Shown: positions 23,891 through 31,549 of the stretch, piece by piece
Layout of the letters: each line of letters begins with the position of its first letter
Numbering within the stretch: position 1 is the first letter of the stretch
Assembly (NCBI GenBank): GCA_017436785.1
Contig: JAFSCK010000028.1
Location: forward strand, 1 to 43,301
DNA length: 43,301 nucleotides
Source of the DNA: Oscillospiraceae bacterium
GTDB taxonomy: Bacteria > Bacillota > Clostridia > Oscillospirales > Oscillospiraceae
Reading direction: 5' to 3'
Program-made: the position numbers and the translations under genes
The notes under the pieces: generated by a model
The model's database searches: none
What the model was told of the DNA's origin: nothing
What the model saw: the letters and a program-made list of their open reading frames with translations, nothing else

Positions 23891-24577
23891 ATGAAGCGTT
23901 CTGAAATCAACAAGGCTCTGCGGGAGCTGGAAGCCATGTGTGAAAAATACCATTGCTATCTGCCTCCCTTCTGCCATTTCACCCCCGAGGAGTGGGAAAC
24001 CAAGGGACACGAGTATGACGAGGTTCGGGATTGCTGCTTGGGCTGGGACATCACCGACTACGGCATGGGCGACTTCGACAAAATGGGCTTCTCCCTCATC
24101 ACCATCCGCAACGGCTCCCAGAAGGAGCCTCAGAAGTATCCCAAGGTCTACGCCGAGAAGCTGCTGTACCTGAAGGAGGGCCAGTATTCTCCCAATCACT
24201 TCCACTGGTATAAGACCGAGGATATCATCAACCGGGGCGGCGGCAATGTGCTGATCCGGGTGTATAACTCCCACCCTGATGAGTCCATTGACTACGAATC
24301 CGAGGTAACGGTCCATACCGATGGCCGTACGTACACCGTTCCCGCCGGCACCCAGATCCGCCTGACCCCCGGCGAGTCCATTTTCATCCAGCAGTATCTG
24401 TACCACGATTTTGAAGTGGAGCCCGGCACCGGCCCTGTCCTGCTGGGTGAGGTCAGCCAGTGCAATGACGATGCAAACGATAACCGCTTCAATCCTCCCA
24501 TGGGCCGTTTCCCCGCCATCGAAGAGGACGAGGCCCCCTACCGGCTGCTGTGCACCGAATATCCCGCAGCGAAATAA
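23891..24577 (+). CDS. D-lyxose ketol-isomerase (D-lyxose/D-mannose isomerase)
   Basis: A 228-residue cupin isomerase that converts D-lyxose to D-xylulose and, in many members, D-mannose to D-fructose. The metal site is complete: His103, His105 and Glu110 in NHFHWYKTED, and His172 in YLYHDFE. These positions match those of characterised D-lyxose isomerases. The ATG follows AAAGGAG. Followed on the same strand by a PfkB-family sugar kinase, so product ketose could be phosphorylated next. A good promoter lies upstream. Confidence 0.93.
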   Translation: MKRSEINKALRELEAMCEKYHCYLPPFCHFTPEEWETKGHEYDEVRDCCLGWDITDYGMGDFDKMGFSLITIRNGSQKEPQKYPKVYAEKLLYLKEGQYSPNHFHWYKTEDIINRGGGNVLIRVYNSHPDESIDYESEVTVHTDGRTYTVPAGTQIRLTPGESIFIQQYLYHDFEVEPGTGPVLLGEVSQCNDDANDNRFNPPMGRFPAIEEDEAPYRLLCTEYPAAK

Positions 24578-24584
24578 AATAACA

Positions 24585-24670
24585 TGTCATTGCGAACCGG
24601 TGCGCACACTGGTGTGGCAATCTCCTAAATTCATGGGGATTGCCACGTCGCTGCGCGCCTCGCAATGACA
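24585..24670. repeat. TGTCATTGCGAG-type inverted-repeat element, copy 8 (short)
   Basis: An 86-nt version with TGTCATTGCGAA and CTCGCAATGACA ends, and GTGGCAATCTCC and GGGGATTGCCACG inside. It sits between the isomerase and kinase genes and is the last copy before the mobile element. Confidence 0.85.
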
Positions 24671-24693
24671 GCAGAATATTGAGGTATAGGATT

Positions 24694-25641
24694 ATGATCG
24701 ACGTAGTAGCATTGGGCGAAGTGCTCATTGACTTTGCCTCCCGTGGCACCGATGCAAACGGCTATCCTTTGATGCAGGCTCTGCCCGGCGGCGCACCCGC
24801 CAATTTTCTGGCCGCTCTGACCAAATACGGGAAATCCACCGCCTTTCTGGGCAAGGTGGGTGACGATACCTTCGGCCGCCTGTTGGTTGGCACCGTGAAG
24901 GAGGCAGGTATCGAAACCCGGGGCATCGTCATGGATCCCACGGTCTTTACCACGCTGGCCTTTGTCACCTTTGATGCCTCCGGCGACCGGAGCTTTTCCT
25001 TCGCCCGCAAGCCCGGTGCCGATACCTGCCTGCGCTGGGAGGAAGTGGATACTTCCCTGATCGACGAGGCAAAGGTCTTCCATTTCGGCACCCTGAGCCT
25101 GACTGATGAGCCTGTCCGCACCACCACCCAGAAGTGTGTTGCCTATGCCAGAGAACAGGGAAAGCTCATCACCTGTGACCCCAACCTGCGCAAACCCCTG
25201 TGGCTCAGCGAGGAGGAAGCCAAGGCGCAGATCCTCTGGAGCCTGCAGCAGGCGGATGTGGTGAAGATCAGCGATGACGAAGTGGACTTCCTCTGGGCCT
25301 GCACGCCCGAAGAGGGGGCTGACAAACTGCTGAAAGAGTTTGGTGTTTCCCTCGCCATGGTCACTTTGGGCCCCAGAGGGTGCCTAATGAAGACGAAGAA
25401 TGCTGTCTGCCGGGTTTCCAGCCCCAAGGTCAGCCCTGTGGATACCACCGGTGCCGGAGATATCTTTGGCGGCAGCGCAGTGTACCGTCTGCTGGAGCTG
25501 AACAAGCCCATCGCGTCGCTGACGGCGGAAGACCTGCGCTATATCGGCAGCTTTGCCTCCACCGCAGCCAGCCTGTCCACAGAAATGCCCGGCGGCATTC
25601 CCAGCATTCCCCAGAAGGATGTCGTGCTGAAGGCGATGTAA
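24694..25641 (+). CDS. PfkB-family carbohydrate kinase, fructokinase-like
   Basis: A 315-residue ribokinase/PfkB-family kinase. The N-terminal signature is GGAPANFLAAL (32-42) and the C-terminal signature DTTGAGDIFGG holds the catalytic base Asp256. The fold start VVALGEVLIDF and overall length suit fructokinases (EC 2.7.1.4). Being next to the lyxose/mannose isomerase, it may phosphorylate fructose or xylulose made by that enzyme; this is inference. The start is the ATG at 24694 with a GAGG upstream; the open frame to 24640 lies in a repeat. It is the last host gene before the mobile element. Confidence 0.93.
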   Translation: MIDVVALGEVLIDFASRGTDANGYPLMQALPGGAPANFLAALTKYGKSTAFLGKVGDDTFGRLLVGTVKEAGIETRGIVMDPTVFTTLAFVTFDASGDRSFSFARKPGADTCLRWEEVDTSLIDEAKVFHFGTLSLTDEPVRTTTQKCVAYAREQGKLITCDPNLRKPLWLSEEEAKAQILWSLQQADVVKISDDEVDFLWACTPEEGADKLLKEFGVSLAMVTLGPRGCLMKTKNAVCRVSSPKVSPVDTTGAGDIFGGSAVYRLLELNKPIASLTAEDLRYIGSFASTAASLSTEMPGGIPSIPQKDVVLKAM

Positions 25642-25986
25642 TGCTGCTTTTGTAAAAACAGCCTGCCCATATGCGATAAAAGGAGAGAAGCATTACAGCC
25701 ACATTGGCCGGTAGAAAAGCACAAGTCGGTTTGATAGAGAAACACTTTGCACGAAACCTGAATGGAAGTACCTAATATGAGGAAATATGAGGTCATAAGA
25801 GATGGTAAAAATACTGTTCGTCTGCCACGGCAGGATTTACCGGGCATGATGAAAAGTCTCAAATCGTCTCATAAGCCCCATTTTTAAGCGTTTTTTGTGT
25901 TTCGATCTCAAATTTACCAAAGATTTACCAATATTTCTGGAGAGTCAGACTTGCGATTCTAACACCAGAATAAGGAGATCAATACT
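25642..25986. other. Junction between host sequence and the mobile element
   Basis: A 345-nt stretch with no convincing gene. Base composition falls from GC-rich to AT-rich across it. A 36-codon ORF at 25777-25887 has no good ribosome site. At 25912-25920 and 25923-25931 the 9-mer ATTTACCAA is repeated with an 11-bp period. Such helically phased repeats near an end would fit arm-type sites for the integrase N-terminal domain. The exact attachment point cannot be fixed without the right end. Confidence 0.5.
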
Positions 25987-26385
25987 ATGACTGAGATGAA
26001 GAAACACATTTATGATGAGAACAATGGCCTTTGGTATGAACTCATTGGCGATTATTATATTCCGGTTCTTACCCTGTCCTCTGAGGAACAGCGCTCTATT
26101 GGGAAATGGGGACGGATGCACCGGGAGTACCTCAAAGAGCATCGTCCGATCCTCTTTAACGACCTGATTCTGAGCGGTCAACTCTGGACATATCTGGCTG
26201 ACTTGAACGAGCAGGCGCAGGAGCGTTTGTCCGTGATCGTCGAGCAGATGAAGGAAGCCGAGGGTGTAACCGAGGACTTGAAAGCATCTGACCAGATGGC
26301 GTGGGTTGGTGCTATGAACAGTATCCGCAACCGGGCAGAGGAAATCATCCTCCGAGAACTGATTTACGGGGAGGATGTGGCATGA
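25987..26385 (+). CDS. tnpV: TnpV-family transposon-encoded protein
   Basis: A 132-residue protein matching the TnpV family found in Clostridia transposons and integrative elements. Recognisable segments are IYDENNGLWYELIGDYYIPVLTL, the IGKWGRMHREYLKEH block and AQERLSVIVEQMKEAEGVTEDLKA. The function is not established; it is a marker of mobile elements. Start ATG follows AAGGAG. The stop overlaps the next gene as ATGA. Confidence 0.88.
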   Translation: MTEMKKHIYDENNGLWYELIGDYYIPVLTLSSEEQRSIGKWGRMHREYLKEHRPILFNDLILSGQLWTYLADLNEQAQERLSVIVEQMKEAEGVTEDLKASDQMAWVGAMNSIRNRAEEIILRELIYGEDVA

Positions 26386-26642
26386 GACTACTGGAAGAAT
26401 TTTGGTACGGCAACATTGAGCCTACAGAGTACGATACTTCTTCTAAGGAGTACAAGAAACTACTGGAGCTGATTTGCAGGAATGAAGAAAAGCTCAAAGC
26501 AACCATGACGGACGAGCAGAAAGAATTGTTCGAGAAGTACACCGATTGTGTGCGAGAGTATCAAACCATTACTGATTGCCTGATCTTCCAAAACAGCTTT
26601 AAGCTGGGTGCCAGAATGATGTTGGAAGTCATGGAAGAATAA
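26382..26642 (+). CDS. Small DUF6809-like mobile-element protein
   Basis: An 86-residue acidic helical protein beginning MRLLEEFWYGNIEPTEY. It resembles the DUF6809 group that travels next to tnpV. It overlaps tnpV by 4 nt, which sets the start at 26382; the longer frame to 26301 lies inside tnpV. No enzyme motif is visible and the function is unknown. A terminator follows 15 nt downstream. Confidence 0.75.
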   Translation: MRLLEEFWYGNIEPTEYDTSSKEYKKLLELICRNEEKLKATMTDEQKELFEKYTDCVREYQTITDCLIFQNSFKLGARMMLEVMEE

Positions 26643-26656
26643 TTGAACATATAGCA

Positions 26657-26696
26657 GCCGCCCACCGGTCAGCAATGATCGGAGGGCGGCATTTTT
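26657..26696 (+). terminator. Intrinsic terminator after the tnpV unit
   Basis: Stem GCCGCCC (26657-26663) and GGGCGGC (26684-26690), with an inner CCG/CGG pairing, followed by ATTTTTC. It separates the tnpV unit from the convergent cargo operon. Confidence 0.85.
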
Positions 26697-26705
26697 CGTA
26701 GGTTG

Positions 26706-28448
26706 CTATTGTCCCATTTCTACAAACTGTTGATATGTAAAAATTTTGTCCTCACCCACAAGGGTTGTTAAAAACGCTCTAAAAACAGGATCAACCGGTA
26801 CAGTGACAAAAAAGAACAGTCTTTTCCTTGGCCTTGAACAGCACACATAGAAAAGATTTCTGTTTCGTTCAAAGGATGCCTCTTTACCTTTTGGGATAGC
26901 AGAATGACCTGTTATCATCGGTGCATAGGTTTCAAATTGGTACTGATTCCATCCTTTGCTTACAACAAAAACAACATTGTCATATTCCTCGCCTTTGACA
27001 CCATGCTCAGTGGAGAAAACTGCTTCCGGATATAAAAAGTCTATCGCAGCCAGAAACTGTGTGTATTCCAACTCCAAGAAGGATCGAATTGTAGTTTCCG
27101 CAATATACATTGTTTCCGGAGCATCATGGTACAAACGATAATATCCATCCAGTTTGGGCGGCATAGGAATTAACTCGGTTTGACAAACCAGTTCTAATAC
27201 ATCAATAGCTTTTTTGGTTCGTGCTTCTGCCAATTGTTCCCGGAGTTCCTGCCATTTTACCTTCTCAGACTTTTTTGTGATAGGATAGCGCTTGATGTCA
27301 AGTGTATCAAACAGTAGTTGTGTATTTGCTGTGCAGAGGGCTTTGTACACGGGTTCAACAGTATTCATAAAGAACAAAAGAAACGGATCTTCTTTGTTGC
27401 GAAGCCCATCGCCCAAAACATCTAAAAGTTGCTCATATCCTTGCTGAGTTGCGAGCACTTTATGAGTAATCATCAGGATTTTTAGGCTTTCATCATTTGG
27501 GGTATCCCGCTTTATTTTCGCTTCTATTTCATCTAAGCGGGCTTTTAGCACCTCAGGAGGAAGCTCACCTTTGAAATTACGGTCTGTGCGTCGAGTGCCA
27601 GTATAATCTTCACAGGTAATTACAACAACTTCTCCATCAAACGCATCAATCGCTGATTTTTGGGGCAAATCGGGCCGAATATCATTAAGAAGCTGTACAA
27701 TTCTCGGTGCAGATCTAAAATTTGAGTTTTTCTTGATTACGTCGATGTTGTCATGTTCAATTGCCCCGCAAGCTTTGTTGGACTGATAGATAGTTTGCCA
27801 AGCATCACCGAAAAACCCGAATTGTGGTCCGCTACCTTTCGCAATAAAATGATCAACAAAGCGGTCGATAATAGGCTTATAGGAGTCCTGATATTCATCG
27901 ATTAGAATTAATGGATACTTATCCGCAAACACACGGCGAAACTTAGCATTATCCAAAAGTAAGCAAAACAGTTTTAGAACATCGTCATGATAAAGGTACT
28001 GAATTCCATTTTCTTTATATCGATGTCCCAAATTATAATCAACTTTAGTGACCTTATAAAAGTCGCCCTCGTCTGGTAGAAAATCAGGATTTGTTGTGAC
28101 AGCTTCAATCAAAACACTCTGATACTGTTTGATGGCATTCCAGGCAAACGAGTGAATCGTGGAAGGGAGAATGAAGGAATCTTTTGCCAGTCGCTCTGCA
28201 ATCACATCTACGGCCGCATTTGTATACGTAATACAGACCACATTTTGTTTCTTTCGGCTGTAATCAGACCTTTTATTTGCTTGTATCCATTCAATGACTC
28301 GATTCAGAGAGTAAGTTTTGCCAGAACCCGCACCTGCTTCAACACGGAAACTGTGTCCGGACTTAAGTGTTTCGATAATCTGTGCATCAACCTTGTCAGC
28401 CTCAGCTTTTGCAAGATCGTAATTTCCGCTAATATACTCTCCACTCAT
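26706..28448 (-). CDS. gajB: UvrD-like superfamily 1 helicase, Gabija GajB-like
   Basis: A 580-residue SF1 DNA helicase. Motif I is EAGAGSGKT (about 37-45), Ia CITYTNAAVD, II LIDEYQDSY (Asp184, Glu185), III FGDAWQTIYQ, V STEHGVKGEEYDNVVF and VI LFYVCCSRPRKRL. The gene follows an OLD-family nuclease gene by 14 nt. That pairing defines Gabija phage defence, in which GajB acts with GajA on DNA. It is longer than the reference B. cereus GajB (about 494 residues). Last gene of the five-gene cargo operon. Start ATG follows AAGGAGG. Alternative: a stand-alone UvrD repair helicase, less likely given context. Confidence 0.82.
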   Translation of the reverse strand: MSGEYISGNYDLAKAEADKVDAQIIETLKSGHSFRVEAGAGSGKTYSLNRVIEWIQANKRSDYSRKKQNVVCITYTNAAVDVIAERLAKDSFILPSTIHSFAWNAIKQYQSVLIEAVTTNPDFLPDEGDFYKVTKVDYNLGHRYKENGIQYLYHDDVLKLFCLLLDNAKFRRVFADKYPLILIDEYQDSYKPIIDRFVDHFIAKGSGPQFGFFGDAWQTIYQSNKACGAIEHDNIDVIKKNSNFRSAPRIVQLLNDIRPDLPQKSAIDAFDGEVVVITCEDYTGTRRTDRNFKGELPPEVLKARLDEIEAKIKRDTPNDESLKILMITHKVLATQQGYEQLLDVLGDGLRNKEDPFLLFFMNTVEPVYKALCTANTQLLFDTLDIKRYPITKKSEKVKWQELREQLAEARTKKAIDVLELVCQTELIPMPPKLDGYYRLYHDAPETMYIAETTIRSFLELEYTQFLAAIDFLYPEAVFSTEHGVKGEEYDNVVFVVSKGWNQYQFETYAPMITGHSAIPKGKEASFERNRNLFYVCCSRPRKRLFFFVTVPVDPVFRAFLTTLVGEDKIFTYQQFVEMGQ

Positions 28449-28462
28449 GAACTGGCACCTCC

Positions 28463-30451
28463 TTACTCAAGAACTCGTTGGTAATTTAACCATTTTAATC
28501 CGGATTTTATGTAATCAGGAATACAATAATCGGAGCATTTATAGATCAAATCGAGTGCAAAATCTGTTTTGCTCTTGCCCGTGAATTCAAGCTTCTTCTC
28601 GCTTATTTTATTACCTAAATTGTAATGCTTTCGATTGACATTACGAATTGCCTCTTCCAGAGAGTGTCCACATAATCCATTTTCGGCAGTTTGGAACTCG
28701 ATATGGCATTTCCCTCTGGTTTTTTCATCCGACGTCATTGCAATAATGTTCGAAAGGGCAATTTTTGAGGTATCATCGTCAGGAAGGCCTTTATTTCTAC
28801 GAATCCACCACTTTATCGTCTCGTTAGATGTCGTCTCGCCTTCGCTTACAACTACCGATTTTTTTACGATCTTTCCACCTTTTCCTTTTCGATCCGCTAC
28901 TGAATCCAGATCAGTAAGAATTAGACATGGCACTCCTAAAAAATCGATAAAAGGAATAAACTTGTGCGCATAGGCTCCACCGATTTCAATTACCGCATAG
29001 TACTGTGCAGATAACGGGTACTTGCAGACACCAAATATTCCGGAAGCTTCACACTTCCCGATCATGTCTGGTAACAGCAAACGCTCAGAGGCACCTTCAA
29101 CAAAAATTGCTTTATCTGCAAAGAAAAGATCGCATCTCGTCAAAGTCAAATACTTCCGGATAAAATCTACATTATCGGGGTTAGCTTCAGCAAAGGTATT
29201 CAAGTTTTTATAAATAACACCGGTATTAGATTTCTGTGAGTAACGAATCTTTGAGAACTCCATGGTATTTGCTATGTGAGCAGAATGCGAGGTTAAAAAA
29301 GTTTGGATTTTCACAGCAGAGAGCTTGCCGAGAAACTTTTCTAAATACGTGGCAAAAGCAGTCTGCATTTGTGGATGCATATGAGATTCCGGCTCTTCAA
29401 TAAAGAGCAGCGGAACACACGCAACACCACGTTTCTCAATATCCTTGGCAAATGCAGCAAGAAGGAACTGCATTTTAATCAGATTCTTATAGCCAAGGCC
29501 ATTGTGAGAACTCGGCAAGCTTTCATTTGCAGTTTCGGAGATATAAGATAGCTTGGTCTGATTCTTGATCTGATCGTCGATGCTGAGCTGAGTTGTAACC
29601 CCAAGCTTTAATTCCTCTATGTTGGGATAACCAAAGCCAATAGAATTGTTCACGACGGAGCTCAGTATTTCGTCACTTTGCTTTTGAACATCTTTGTTGG
29701 CTTTTTCGACTATTGTACGCAACCGCTTGATTTCTTCTGCAACTTCCGGAGCCAAATCTGCTTCACTCATATCAAAGAAACCAGAAATAAGTGAGCCAAG
29801 AGAACTGTTATGGGCATCATCTTCACCAAGAACTCTTTCAGCGGGAATTGCATGGAATGGGAACAAATCGTGCAGTTCTTTTTGACTTTTTACCTGTTTG
29901 TCCTCCATGTTGTTTGGATTGATGGCATATACGGTTAATCCAAACAATTTACCAAAATTATCAGCAAGTACCTCGTGCGCTTCTTCGCTTGGTGAAAAAG
30001 AGCCGTCCTTATAATAGCTACTTTCTAAGAGTGCCCACAAGGTTTTTTCGTCAGTTTTTAGTCGATACTCTGCACGAATCAGAGCAGTTGTTGTGTCCAC
30101 ATCGACATCGATAATGAAAGGTGACAAAGCCCCCAAATTATCATCCGGGTCATCTAACGAATAGTCTACCAGAAAGTCTATGGAGATAACTTCGATCTGC
30201 TTGCAAAGTTCCTCATAAGAGAGCTTTTTCTCCATAAACAGCGCAATTTTAGTGTAGAATTCTTCCCGCCTTAACAGTGGATAGTCATTGAAAGATACGT
30301 CATCTCCATCCAGCACATTTCCAATACACGAAAAACACGATGTTTTGGCTGTGTTGTTTCTACCCACAATTAAGGTTGTCTTGGGATCGACCTCCAACTC
30401 GGCATCAATAAGCAATCTGTAGTTTTTTATTTTTATCTTTGATAATTGCAT
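28463..30451 (-). CDS. gajA: OLD-family ATPase/TOPRIM endonuclease, Gabija GajA-like
   Basis: A 662-residue protein. The N-terminal ABC/SMC-like ATPase has Walker A GRNNTAKT (30-37), a long helical insertion (about 230-310), a signature-like SSHNGLGYKN, Walker B LLFIEEPES (358-366) and the H-loop TSHS (397-400). The C-terminal TOPRIM domain has FVEGASE (Glu452, Glu456) and LTDLDS (Asp514, Asp516). This is the layout of OLD nucleases and GajA, which cleaves or nicks DNA when nucleotide levels fall. It is followed by a UvrD helicase gene. It is longer than reference GajA (about 578 residues). Start ATG follows GGGGAGG. Confidence 0.85.
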   Translation of the reverse strand: MQLSKIKIKNYRLLIDAELEVDPKTTLIVGRNNTAKTSCFSCIGNVLDGDDVSFNDYPLLRREEFYTKIALFMEKKLSYEELCKQIEVISIDFLVDYSLDDPDDNLGALSPFIIDVDVDTTTALIRAEYRLKTDEKTLWALLESSYYKDGSFSPSEEAHEVLADNFGKLFGLTVYAINPNNMEDKQVKSQKELHDLFPFHAIPAERVLGEDDAHNSSLGSLISGFFDMSEADLAPEVAEEIKRLRTIVEKANKDVQKQSDEILSSVVNNSIGFGYPNIEELKLGVTTQLSIDDQIKNQTKLSYISETANESLPSSHNGLGYKNLIKMQFLLAAFAKDIEKRGVACVPLLFIEEPESHMHPQMQTAFATYLEKFLGKLSAVKIQTFLTSHSAHIANTMEFSKIRYSQKSNTGVIYKNLNTFAEANPDNVDFIRKYLTLTRCDLFFADKAIFVEGASERLLLPDMIGKCEASGIFGVCKYPLSAQYYAVIEIGGAYAHKFIPFIDFLGVPCLILTDLDSVADRKGKGGKIVKKSVVVSEGETTSNETIKWWIRRNKGLPDDDTSKIALSNIIAMTSDEKTRGKCHIEFQTAENGLCGHSLEEAIRNVNRKHYNLGNKISEKKLEFTGKSKTDFALDLIYKCSDYCIPDYIKSGLKWLNYQRVLE

Positions 30452-30496
30452 AGTTTGATTCCTCCCCTAAAAGAACTTAGAGGTTCAAAAATGTTG

Positions 30497-31549
30497 TTAA
30501 AGACTTTGGAGAATAGAAATCCGATCCATTGCTACATTTCTGGCTTTTTGTATATACGACTCCATATATGCAAAATCTGGGGCTCCGTCAGCCTTAACAG
30601 GCAGTTTAATGACGTCTTGCTTCATATCTTCCAGCTTCCACTTATCATCATATTCATGCAATCCACCTACACACTTGATGATAGGTGCAAAAAACAAGGC
30701 GATATCTTCGTTCATGTCAAATTTTGGATATAGAACATTTACATCATCTGTGGCCCAATACGGCTCAGACTGATAGAATGTTCGCCCGATATCGGAACCG
30801 TTATAGCAGACAGTTAAAGTATTAGCTGGATGAAGGTGTTCTTCGTTAGAAATATACGTTGTAATACCGTTGTTGAACGACGAAGCACCTACATACCTGA
30901 TAGTACCTTCTCGCATTTCGGCTTTGGTAAGACGACTGCCTTTGACTACATCAAATAGTTCAGAAATAGAAAATTCTTTCCACATTGATAGGTCTAACGC
31001 TGTTTTTGGCTTTTTAGAAACACAATTTAGATTATCGAGATAATGACGAGCTTTGCCCTCGATTTCTTTCATAAACCGTTCCATGTAATCATAATCCGGT
31101 GTGCCATCACTTGTCGCAGGAAGCTTGACAGCAATCTCTTTTGCTATTTCACGAGTGAATTTAAAAACATAGTCAAAGCCTAATGAAAAGGCAGCCTTTT
31201 TCATCTCCGTTAAAAAGAACAGCAGAGAATACTTTGTCCATTTTTCTTTGCACTCTGGTTGAGGATATAATCCTTGTACATGAGGGTATCCTACAAAAGC
31301 ATCTTCTTGGTAAAAAATCGCATCCGCCGAAGTGGTGTCACTAAAAGTTATTATATTACCTGCTTCTGTTGTGGGGAGATTGGTGTATCCTCCTATGCCA
31401 TTATTGTAACTCGAGTTTACGACTACGGGATTAGATCCACCATCTTCAAACAATCTACTATTTGTCAACTTGTATGCTTTCGTGGGATGAATATCAAACA
31501 TTGATCCTATTTTGAATGCCTTCCATGTCGAAGTATCTATTTTAGCCAT
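30497..31549 (-). CDS. hsdS: Restriction-modification specificity subunit (HsdS / BcgI-B-like)
   Basis: A 350-residue DNA-recognition subunit made of two similar halves. Each begins W-(K)-x-F-x-I-x-x-(M/L)-F-D (near residues 9 and 190) and ends with an LP-DG-PD-YME helix segment. The two target-recognition domains imply a bipartite recognition site. Its size is close to BcgI B (about 341 residues) and smaller than many type I HsdS. The ATG at 31549 overlaps the methyltransferase stop by 8 nt; an in-frame GTG at 31558 is too close to the GGAG. The recognised sequence cannot be predicted from sequence alone. Confidence 0.88.
   Translation of the reverse strand: MAKIDTSTWKAFKIGSMFDIHPTKAYKLTNSRLFEDGGSNPVVVNSSYNNGIGGYTNLPTTEAGNIITFSDTTSADAIFYQEDAFVGYPHVQGLYPQPECKEKWTKYSLLFFLTEMKKAAFSLGFDYVFKFTREIAKEIAVKLPATSDGTPDYDYMERFMKEIEGKARHYLDNLNCVSKKPKTALDLSMWKEFSISELFDVVKGSRLTKAEMREGTIRYVGASSFNNGITTYISNEEHLHPANTLTVCYNGSDIGRTFYQSEPYWATDDVNVLYPKFDMNEDIALFFAPIIKCVGGLHEYDDKWKLEDMKQDVIKLPVKADGAPDFAYMESYIQKARNVAMDRISILQSL

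Noticed and set aside
25777-25887. 36-codon ORF in the left junction
   Set aside because: No good ribosome site and no recognisable family. It may be a remnant of a gene cut by insertion, but this cannot be shown.
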